This document shows, piece by piece, positions 15,712 through 22,201 of a stretch of 64,000 nt of DNA (positions are counted from its first letter, which is position 1; each line of letters starts with the position of its first letter). The position numbers were made by a program, and so were the translations under genes. The stretch is from Roseateles chitinivorans (lineage in GTDB: Bacteria > Pseudomonadota > Gammaproteobacteria > Burkholderiales > Burkholderiaceae_C), in the NCBI RefSeq assembly GCF_002761755.1, contig NZ_PEOG01000022.1, forward strand, positions 20,773 to 84,772. Reading direction: 5' to 3'. The notes under the pieces were generated by a model. That model did no database searches, had not been told where the DNA came from, and saw only the letters and a program-made list of their open reading frames with translations.

Positions 15712-18378
15712 TTACTTGCGCTGCGCTGCGCCGAGGTGCTGCAGCCAGAACGCCTCGTACTTGCGATGCCAGCCGACGGCCTTCACCGCGCCGCCGAGCG
15801 CATGTTCGCCGTCCGGGTCCAGGAACAGCTCGACCAGCCCCTCCTTGCCCGACTCGAGCAGCGCGCGGTACACGTTGACGGTGTCCTGGTACAGCACGTT
15901 CGGGTCCTGCATCCCGTGCACCAGCAGCAGCGGCTTCCTGAGCTGCTTGGCCAGCGGCAGCAGCGAGAACTTGCGCAGCACCGGCTTGGCGCGGTCGACC
16001 TTGCCGATGGTGCGGCCGCTGTACCAGCTGTTGTAGTTCTCCCATTGCGTCGGCCCCGCGCCGGCGATGCCGGCCGCGAACAGGTCGGGCTTCGTGTACA
16101 TCGTGTACTGGGTCTGGAAGCCGCCGAAGCTCCAGCCGTTCAGGCCGATGCGCTGGGCATCCACGCCCAGGGTGGCCGTCATGGTGGCGACCAGGTCCTC
16201 CAGGTCCTCGGTCTGCGGCGCACCCGGCTTTTCCCAGTTGGCATCGGCGAACTTCTCGCCGTAGTTGGAATGGCCGCGCGGGTCCACCGTCACCGTGACA
16301 TAGCCATGCTTGGCCGCCATGTACATCGCGAAGAGGTAGCCGGTCGGCTGGAAGCTGTCGGTCTCCACCGAATGGCGGTCATTGAGCGGCCCGCCGTAGG
16401 TGTAGACGATGGCAGCGCGCTTGTCGCTCGGCGCCCAGCCCAGCGGCTTGAACACATAGGCCGGGATCAGGTCGCCGTGGCGGTTCTTGAAGCTGAAGCG
16501 CTCGGGCCGCAGGACGTCGACCTTCGTCCAGGCCGGATCGTGGCTCTGCGTGAGCAGCCTGCCCGGCTCCGCGACGGCCGCCGGCTGGCCCTTGAGCAGC
16601 TTGAGCTCGGGCCGCTCGGCCCAGTTGCCGGCCACCGCGGCGGCCCACTGCCCGTTGCGGGCGACGGCCGCGTTGCGGTGGTAGTCCGGCGAACGGCCCA
16701 GTGCGGTCATGCGGCCCTCCTTGAGCTCGACCCGCCAGACATTCATCGCCGCGTAGTCGTCCTTGTTGGACACGACGAACATCGTCTTCGCGTCCGGCGT
16801 AAAACCAAGCACCTGGAAGGCTTCGAACTCCCCCTTCACCAGTGGCGTCACCGAACGGTCGGCGCCTGCGGCAAGGCTCATCGCATAGGGCTGGCGCCAG
16901 CCGTTGTCCGCCAGGATCAGCACCAGTTGCTTCCCATCCGGCGTGAAGGTCGGCGTCATCACATTGACCAGCTCGTGATGGATGGGCGCGCGGCGCTCGA
17001 GCACCATCTCCGGCTTCGCCTCTCCGGGCTTGCCGAGGTAGACGCGGAACTGGTCCTTCTCGCGCTCGAAGGTGGTGAACGCGTAATGGCTGCCATCGCG
17101 CGCCCACACCACCGGCGAGATCTCGAACCAGGCATCACCGCCCGGATGCGTGAACACCGGTTGCGGCTGGCGCTCCGGCGGAGCGCCGGTGGCCGGGACC
17201 TTGCGGATGTAGATCGCCATCGAGGGCAGCCCGCGCTTGTCGTCGGACACCTCGCGATCGACCTTCTTCGCCGTCGCCCAGCGATCCCCGTAGTTCATGA
17301 TCTCGACCTGCCGTCCCGGCTTGGGCAGCGGCTTGCCGTCGGGACCGACCAGCGGCGCATGGGCCACCAGCGCCATCCAGCGACCGTCTTCGCTGATGGC
17401 CGTCTGGGCGATGCGGAACTTGCGGTCCTCGTCGTCCGGGTTGAACAGCTCCCGATTGATCACCTCGATGCCGGCCGTCGCCAGGCGCACCCGCAGCACG
17501 CGGGTCTCGTCCTGCACGATCAGCGACTGGTCGTCCGGCGCGTAGGCCACCGGCTTGAGTCCGCGACCGGTCGCGAGCAGCGGCTCGGCGCGCTCGCTGC
17601 CGGCCTTCCAGCGCAGCAGTTGCCCGCGGTAAGCGAGCACCAGTTCGTCCGCCTTGGACGCCCACACGAATTGCGACACGCCGGGATACAGGTCCTCGGG
17701 CTTGAGCTTCTCGCGCTCGCGCTTCTTCTTCAGCTCGTCCCGCAGTTCCCACAGCGCCATGTCCTTGGGGTCCTTGGCCGGCTTCTTCGCCTCGGCCGCG
17801 GAGGCACCCGAGGCCGGCGCCGCGGCGGCGGCCGGCGCTTCGCCCCAGGCCGCCTTCTCGGCGGCCTTGCGGGCCTCGTCGCGCGCCTTGCGCTCGGCCA
17901 GCTCGACCTTCAGCGCCTCGATCTCCCGGCGCTCCCACTGTTCCAGGTCGACGGCCTCGCCACGCAGGTAGGCGGCCTGGGCCTCTTCCCGAGCCTGCCG
18001 TTCGGCCTGTTCATCGCGCTTCTGCTTCAGCTTGCGGGCAAAACGATCCAGGTTCTCCGGCGTTTCCACCATCGCCATCAGGGCCGGCGAGGTCAGTCGC
18101 AGGGTGCGGCCGGTCTGGGTGTCATGCACGTACAGGTCGCTGCCCGGCTCCCCGAACGGGTTCCAGAGATAGGCCACGTAGCGGCCGCCGGCGCTGAACT
18201 TCACCTCCTTGGCGGCCTCGCCACGATAGGGCTCGGCGCGGAAAAGCTGTTCCAGCGTCAACGGCCGATTGGCCACGGCCACCGGCGCGGCGGCCGTTTG
18301 CGCCAGCGAGCGCTCGCTCGCGCCCAGTCCCGTCGCGAGGGTCGCCAGCGCCAGGGAAGTCAGGATCCATCGTTTCAA
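15712..18378 (-). CDS. Secreted S9-family (prolyl oligopeptidase-like) peptidase with a charged coiled-coil insert
   Basis: An 888-residue secreted serine peptidase. The signal peptide MKRWILTSLALATLATGLGA is followed by a beta-propeller domain and a C-terminal alpha/beta-hydrolase. The catalytic triad is Ser750 (GWSFGG), Asp825 (GMQDPN) and His859 (GEHALG). Between the first propeller strands and the rest, about residues 107-240 form a highly charged, Glu/Arg/Lys/Ala-rich segment predicted to be coiled coil (RKLKQKRDEQAERQAREEAQ, later LWELRDELKKKREREK). This insert makes the protein longer than typical S9 peptidases (650-750 residues). A clear terminator follows. Substrate is unknown; family members cleave oligopeptides or act as acyl-aminoacyl or dipeptidyl peptidases. 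Confidence 0.92.
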   Translation of the reverse strand: MKRWILTSLALATLATGLGASERSLAQTAAAPVAVANRPLTLEQLFRAEPYRGEAAKEVKFSAGGRYVAYLWNPFGEPGSDLYVHDTQTGRTLRLTSPALMAMVETPENLDRFARKLKQKRDEQAERQAREEAQAAYLRGEAVDLEQWERREIEALKVELAERKARDEARKAAEKAAWGEAPAAAAAPASGASAAEAKKPAKDPKDMALWELRDELKKKREREKLKPEDLYPGVSQFVWASKADELVLAYRGQLLRWKAGSERAEPLLATGRGLKPVAYAPDDQSLIVQDETRVLRVRLATAGIEVINRELFNPDDEDRKFRIAQTAISEDGRWMALVAHAPLVGPDGKPLPKPGRQVEIMNYGDRWATAKKVDREVSDDKRGLPSMAIYIRKVPATGAPPERQPQPVFTHPGGDAWFEISPVVWARDGSHYAFTTFEREKDQFRVYLGKPGEAKPEMVLERRAPIHHELVNVMTPTFTPDGKQLVLILADNGWRQPYAMSLAAGADRSVTPLVKGEFEAFQVLGFTPDAKTMFVVSNKDDYAAMNVWRVELKEGRMTALGRSPDYHRNAAVARNGQWAAAVAGNWAERPELKLLKGQPAAVAEPGRLLTQSHDPAWTKVDVLRPERFSFKNRHGDLIPAYVFKPLGWAPSDKRAAIVYTYGGPLNDRHSVETDSFQPTGYLFAMYMAAKHGYVTVTVDPRGHSNYGEKFADANWEKPGAPQTEDLEDLVATMTATLGVDAQRIGLNGWSFGGFQTQYTMYTKPDLFAAGIAGAGPTQWENYNSWYSGRTIGKVDRAKPVLRKFSLLPLAKQLRKPLLLVHGMQDPNVLYQDTVNVYRALLESGKEGLVELFLDPDGEHALGGAVKAVGWHRKYEAFWLQHLGAAQRK

Positions 18379-18521
18379 ATCGTTGCTCCACGCCCCGCAG
18401 GGTCAGCAGGGACGCGGGATTCTAGGGAGGGGCACAACAACTGCTTACCGCTGCGCTGTGCACCGGATCCGTCAAGCGCGCGTTAACCGTCCATACTTTC
18501 CCTAGGTAGGTCGGAGGTTTC

Positions 18522-19127
18522 ATGAAGCACGTGATCCAACGCATCCTCGGCGCCGCGGCGCTGATCGCCAGCGCGCTGGCTGCGCCGACCGCCTTCGCAG
18601 GCGATGTGGGCGTGTCCATCAGCGTCGGACAGCCCGGTTTCTATGGCCGCATCGATGTCGGTAACGTCCGTCCGGACGTCATCTACGCGCAGCCGATGGT
18701 GATCGAGCGGGTCTACGCCCCTGCTCCGCCCCTCTACCTGCGCGTTCCGCCTGCCCACTACCACGCCTGGTCGCGCCACTGCGGCTACTACCGCGCCTGC
18801 GGCCGGCCGGTGTATTTCGTCCGTGAGGACTGGTACACGCGGACCTATGCCCCGGTCTACTACGGCCGCCCGCACGTGCATCCGATGCCGGTCTATGCTC
18901 CCCCGCCGCCGCCGCGTTGGGAGCCGGTGCGCCGGGACCATTGGGACGGCCGCTGGGATGGTCGCCGCGACTGGCACGACCACCGCGACGATCGCCGCGG
19001 TTGGGACGATCGGCGCTGGGAAGAGCGCCGCGATGACCACCGAGGCGGCGGTCGCGGCGGCTGGGACCGCGACGGCGACCGCGGTGATCGTGGCCATGGG
19101 CATGGACGCGGCCATCATCGCGACTGA
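18522..19127 (+). CDS. Secreted protein with Tyr/Pro-rich middle and Asp/Arg/His-rich tail
   Basis: A 201-residue exported protein. The signal peptide ends at AAPTAFAGD (about residue 27). A short domain GVSISVGQPGFYGRIDVG comes next, then Tyr/Pro-rich sequence with two Cys (RHCGYYRACG), and a low-complexity tail of RRDHWDGRWDGRRDW-like repeats ending in HGHGRGHHRD. The N-terminal part resembles exported hypothetical proteins common in Burkholderiales. The His/Asp tail might bind metal, but this is a guess from composition. ATG 18522 has GGTAGGTCGGAGG upstream with good spacing. It is divergent from the S9 peptidase gene. Confidence 0.75.
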   Translation: MKHVIQRILGAAALIASALAAPTAFAGDVGVSISVGQPGFYGRIDVGNVRPDVIYAQPMVIERVYAPAPPLYLRVPPAHYHAWSRHCGYYRACGRPVYFVREDWYTRTYAPVYYGRPHVHPMPVYAPPPPPRWEPVRRDHWDGRWDGRRDWHDHRDDRRGWDDRRWEERRDDHRGGGRGGWDRDGDRGDRGHGHGRGHHRD

Positions 19128-19192
19128 GTTTCTCCCCTCGCGTATAGTCGGCCGCTTGCACGCCAGCAAGGCGTGATTCACCGCGCCGACGT

Positions 19193-19489
19193 ATGTTCGC
19201 CAAAGTCATCGCCGCCCTCGGACTGCTGATCTGCGTGTTCCTCGCGATCGACATGGCCTTGCCGCGGCGCTACCAGATGGCCTGGCGCGCGTGGATCAAG
19301 CGCCCGGGCCTGCTGCTCGGCAGCGGCATCGGCCTGAAGGGCCGCTTCAACTCGCGCGATCGCCGCCGCGCGGCCCACGACGCCGCCCTCGATGCGATCG
19401 CCCGCGCGAAGCACCGCTCGGGCACCTGGGACGGCAACGTCTACCACGGCGACGACTTCGAGCAGCGCCAGCGACGCAAGCCCCACTGA
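19193..19489 (+). CDS. Small single-span membrane protein, hypothetical
   Basis: A 98-residue protein with one N-terminal hydrophobic helix (VIAALGLLICVFLAIDMAL, residues 5-23) and a basic, Arg-rich soluble part (RDRRRAAHDAALDAIARAKH). The basic side suggests a cytoplasmic C-terminus. It is not recognised as a named family. Codon use matches the core genome. It is the last core-like gene before the lower-GC island. Confidence 0.7.
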   Translation: MFAKVIAALGLLICVFLAIDMALPRRYQMAWRAWIKRPGLLLGSGIGLKGRFNSRDRRRAAHDAALDAIARAKHRSGTWDGNVYHGDDFEQRQRRKPH

Positions 19490-19501
19490 GCAGGCCAGCG
19501 C

Positions 19502-19600
19502 GTGATCGACCGGGAGATGCCGAGAGGCTGTCGCGATCCCCTGCTCCTGAAGGTCAACGCCCTGGCGGCGAGCGTCGCGTTCTACACCGGCATCCGACCG
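19502..19600 (+). pseudogene. Possible 5' remnant of a glyoxalase/VOC-family gene
   Basis: From a GTG at 19502 the frame gives VIDREMPRGCRDPLLLKV then NALAASVAFYTGI, which resembles the first beta-strand and helix of VOC proteins (LKVSDLxxSxAFYTxxLG). The similarity stops after about 30 residues and the remaining sequence does not continue the fold. If real, the gene was truncated where the island begins. The match is short, so this is a weak call. Confidence 0.3.
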
Positions 19601-20125
19601 AACGAACCAGCATCTGATCGAGATCAGGGCGTATCCGTTGGCATAGCTATCGGGGGAGCTTCTTCGCTCTCTCGTGGATGCGCTGAACAAGGGCGAGGTA
19701 TTCGGGAGAGCCGGGATCCAAGGGGTCTCGTCGTCCGGGGACTGCCTCGGCGCACCGTTCCGTGAAAGGTGCGGTGACACGGGCCGAGGCATTGCAGAAC
19801 CCTTCATGGCCTCGCAGCGACGACGGGGGCAACCGGGAGAAATCAAACTTTACGAGGCGATCCTCGTTGCTCGCCGTGCGCTCGTTCTCGAACGCCATTG
19901 CCGCTCGCCATGCCTGCCCCATCCGCCAGCCCGAATGACTGCCGCGAAAGACAGGGGCAATTTTTGACCGCGCGGCCGCATGCGGCACAAGTTGCCGGAA
20001 GAACCTTGACCGTTGGAGAAAAGGGCTGGAAACCGCGTTGCAAGGCAGCCACCAGCCCCTCTCAGGGAGCAACGAAACAGACGCCCCACCCAACTCCGAT
20101 GCGCCGATCGGAATGAATCTGCGCT
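19600..20125. other. Intermediate-GC region at the left edge of the defence island
   Basis: About 500 bases without a gene I can name. GC falls below that of the flanking core genes. Minus-strand frames are open through part of it; the best is listed separately at 19647-19898. No integrase, tRNA or direct repeat marking an attachment site could be seen. Confidence 0.5.
19647..19898 (-). CDS. Uncertain small ORF, 83 residues
   Basis: The minus-strand frame from ATG 19898 gives MAFENERTASNEDRLVKFDF and ends DPGSPEYLALVQRIHERAKKLPR. The end looks like natural protein (helix with a basic tail), but no ribosome-binding site precedes this ATG and the frame stays open upstream to about 20150, into a terminator. 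It may be the 3' part of a broken gene belonging to the island. No family is recognised. Confidence 0.3.
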   Translation of the reverse strand: MAFENERTASNEDRLVKFDFSRLPPSSLRGHEGFCNASARVTAPFTERCAEAVPGRRDPLDPGSPEYLALVQRIHERAKKLPR

Positions 20126-20171
20126 GGAAAAGATAAGGCGACAGGATCACTCCTGTCGCCTTATCTTTTCC
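20126..20171. terminator. Bidirectional intrinsic terminator (perfect 21-bp stem)
   Basis: Two perfect 21-bp arms (20126-20146 and 20151-20171) flank the loop TCAC. The outer bases are GGAAAAG and CTTTTCC, so both strands carry a T-tract after the stem core GATAAGGCGACAGGA. It sits 4 bp after the stop of the small gene 20176-20397 and would end the deaminase operon transcript. Confidence 0.9.
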
Positions 20172-20175
20172 AAAC

Positions 20176-20397
20176 CTACCAATCCAATTTGCTAGCTCGA
20201 GCGATCACTCTCTTCAAAATTTCCTCTTCAAGCGCGGCATCACGATTACCGCCTTCTACACCACCACCGATAGTCGGTGATTGAGAATTTGTTTCACTTT
20301 TTCGGCGAAAAAGAAAAACGTTCGATCGCATGCCAGTTGGGAGATCGCGATCAAACGGAAGTTGCAACTGCCCGGGCTCTTCATTGTTGTTAGACAT
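20176..20397 (-). CDS. Small acidic protein linked to the anti-phage deaminase
   Basis: A 73-residue protein not recognised. The first half is polar and Asn/Pro-rich (MSNNNEEPGQLQLPFDRDLP), followed by a basic patch FLFRRKSE, and it ends in an amphipathic helix AALEEEILKRVIARASKLDW. ATG 20397 has a good ribosome-binding site (GGGGAGC, 7 bases upstream), which supports translation. It begins 70 bp after the deaminase stop in the same direction and ends at a strong terminator, so the two likely form one transcription unit. Its GC is low like the deaminase. It could be a modulator of the deaminase, but the sequence does not show how. Confidence 0.7.
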   Translation of the reverse strand: MSNNNEEPGQLQLPFDRDLPTGMRSNVFLFRRKSETNSQSPTIGGGVEGGNRDAALEEEILKRVIARASKLDW

Positions 20398-20466
20398 AAC
20401 AAGCTCCCCAGCAACATCTGACCTATCCGATTAGGGTGGCGATTCTAGCGCCACCACCATTTGGTG

Positions 20467-22095
20467 TCAATATTTCACCGAAGGCAATTTCGATAATTTT
20501 TCCGCAAAATGTTTCACTGCGGCGTCTTCGAACGCGTGATAGTTATCCAAATACTCGGGCAGCACCTTGGCGGGATTCTCTGTTGCGATCGGTACGAACC
20601 GGCCCGTATCTTTGTTCTTTCTTCCATCCGCCCTGAAGACCGTTGCAAATAACCTAGGGGAGACACCTTCGAAGTGAAGAAATTTCACTTTTGATTCTTG
20701 ATGTCTACGATCCTCATCATTCATCTCTTCAGAGTAGTCTGCGGGACTCTCGAACGAAATCGCATCACGATGCAGTTGTTGAGCCATGCTCTTATCATAG
20801 GGCTCGATATAGATGACTTCTTCAATTCCGGAAGCCACGATGTGTCGTGCACAGCTATGACAGGGGAAGGTAGTCGTAAAAAGCCTCGCCCCCCTGATCC
20901 CCTCACCTCCGGATCTAGCTAAGGAAACAATGGCATCCATTTCCGCATGAACAGAGCGAGAAAATTCTATAAGACTTCCCAGTCGAGTTTTCTTATATAT
21001 CGCCTCCAAACTCTGCTTAAGTATTTTTCCTGAGTTACCGACGCCGTTCTCCCTGAAAATCACATCGAGGACATATCCGATATCCTCTTGGAGTTTACGC
21101 TTGTAGTAATCATTGAAGCATTCGCGGTCCCCAATATGGACGCAGCGGTGGTCCTGATGGGAACGTGCTCCTCCATAAAGCCCCCCTTTAGGCGCCGGCA
21201 CGTCATTACAGCCTGTGGCAATTACATCGCCGTTCGTATTGGCAATTGCGGCTCCCACTTGGCGAGACAAGCAAGCCGAGCGAAGACCAGCGGCATAAGC
21301 CGCATACATCCCTGTTTCTAGAACGTCCGGCGTTTTGCTTTTGTCACCATGGATCAGACTAACGAATCGATCTATCGCATTCCTTTGATCTACAAGTGCA
21401 TCGTTTCTAACGAAGAAGTCCGCGAGGTGCAGCGTTTTATCTAGCTGCTGACCCCACAAGCCCTCCTCGCTTCGGTCGATCTCAATTAGCTTTTCGGTTT
21501 CTGTTTCGTCGACCCCGTCATCTTCAAGCAAGCGCTTGCGCTGCGCATAAGGTTTGGTAACGCCGACCAAATAGAAGAGGTTGCGATAAAGAGCCCTCAA
21601 GAGGTCTACCTCTTCCGGGCGCTTCACTTGATCGATTAGGTAGGCAACTCGCTGAGAGTAACTCTCAACCGGCGCATTAACAGCTTCGTCTCTGCTCCGC
21701 TCTCTGTCCAAGACAATTTGACTTACAGCGAATTCGGCAAGAATGTGTTTATTCTCACTCAATTCCCGGATTCTCTTCCCGGCCTCTTGAAGCTTACGAT
21801 ATCTATAAAATGGGTCTGACCATTCCTGATCCTTAACTGTCGCTTGAATTCTTCCGGCCGCTAGGGATTCCTCTAGGAATTGACTGACCTTGATTACTTC
21901 AACCCGATAATTCAGCTTCAGCAGGCTTCTGCGAGCCGCATTAACCACGGACTTAATGCCGCACCCAATGGGTCCGGCGAAGGCCAAAACCAATTCATTC
22001 GATTGTCTTCCTTCAAACCGCTGCATCAACGTCTCCGCAGGAGCGGGAGTTGAAGAAACCGGTTGTTCTTCCATCAGCACGTTGCGTGCGACCAT
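20467..22095 (-). CDS. Anti-phage dCTP deaminase (AvcD/DCD type): P-loop domain plus deoxycytidylate deaminase domain
   Basis: A 542-residue two-domain protein. The N-terminal part has an atypical Walker A, AFAGPIGCGIKSV (about residues 39-51), and P-loop-kinase character to about residue 250. The C-terminal part is a zinc cytidine deaminase with HAE in SRSVHAEMDAIV and PCxxC in TTFPCHSCARHIV. A Cys-rich segment (DHRCVHIGDRECFNDYY) lies between. This architecture matches the AvcD and anti-phage dCTP deaminase families, which destroy dCTP/dCMP during infection and starve phage DNA synthesis. I chose ATG 22095 because AGGGAGGA lies 5-12 bases upstream; a GTG at 22113 lacks one. GC is about 45-50 % by eye against about 70 % around it, indicating transfer. 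Confidence 0.9.
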   Translation of the reverse strand: MVARNVLMEEQPVSSTPAPAETLMQRFEGRQSNELVLAFAGPIGCGIKSVVNAARRSLLKLNYRVEVIKVSQFLEESLAAGRIQATVKDQEWSDPFYRYRKLQEAGKRIRELSENKHILAEFAVSQIVLDRERSRDEAVNAPVESYSQRVAYLIDQVKRPEEVDLLRALYRNLFYLVGVTKPYAQRKRLLEDDGVDETETEKLIEIDRSEEGLWGQQLDKTLHLADFFVRNDALVDQRNAIDRFVSLIHGDKSKTPDVLETGMYAAYAAGLRSACLSRQVGAAIANTNGDVIATGCNDVPAPKGGLYGGARSHQDHRCVHIGDRECFNDYYKRKLQEDIGYVLDVIFRENGVGNSGKILKQSLEAIYKKTRLGSLIEFSRSVHAEMDAIVSLARSGGEGIRGARLFTTTFPCHSCARHIVASGIEEVIYIEPYDKSMAQQLHRDAISFESPADYSEEMNDEDRRHQESKVKFLHFEGVSPRLFATVFRADGRKNKDTGRFVPIATENPAKVLPEYLDNYHAFEDAAVKHFAEKLSKLPSVKY

Positions 22096-22201
22096 GACTT
22101 CCTCCCTGACCACAAATGTTTTACGACATTTTGCGTCGAAGAGAATTGCAGGTGCATCAGCGTTCCCACCAATTTGGGGTGGGCCATCGCATCACCTCTC
22201 C
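22096..22201 (-). promoter_or_regulatory. 5' leader of the deaminase gene with hairpins; possible RNA antitoxin site
   Basis: Only 106 bp separate the deaminase start from the uvrA stop, so its promoter must lie here or inside uvrA. On the minus strand I see CCCACC...GGTGGG (a stem of 6), CGAC-GCAAAAT-GTCG, and CAAAATGT paired with ACATTTG around CGTAAA. In the Vibrio AvcID system an RNA, AvcI, encoded just upstream of avcD holds the deaminase inactive. These hairpins are candidates for such an RNA, but there is no sequence proof. No clear -35/-10 pair could be fixed. Confidence 0.4.

Noticed and set aside
19490..22201. Prophage or integrative element
   Set aside because: No integrase, phage structural gene, tRNA target or flanking direct repeat is visible; only the deaminase module and fragments are present.
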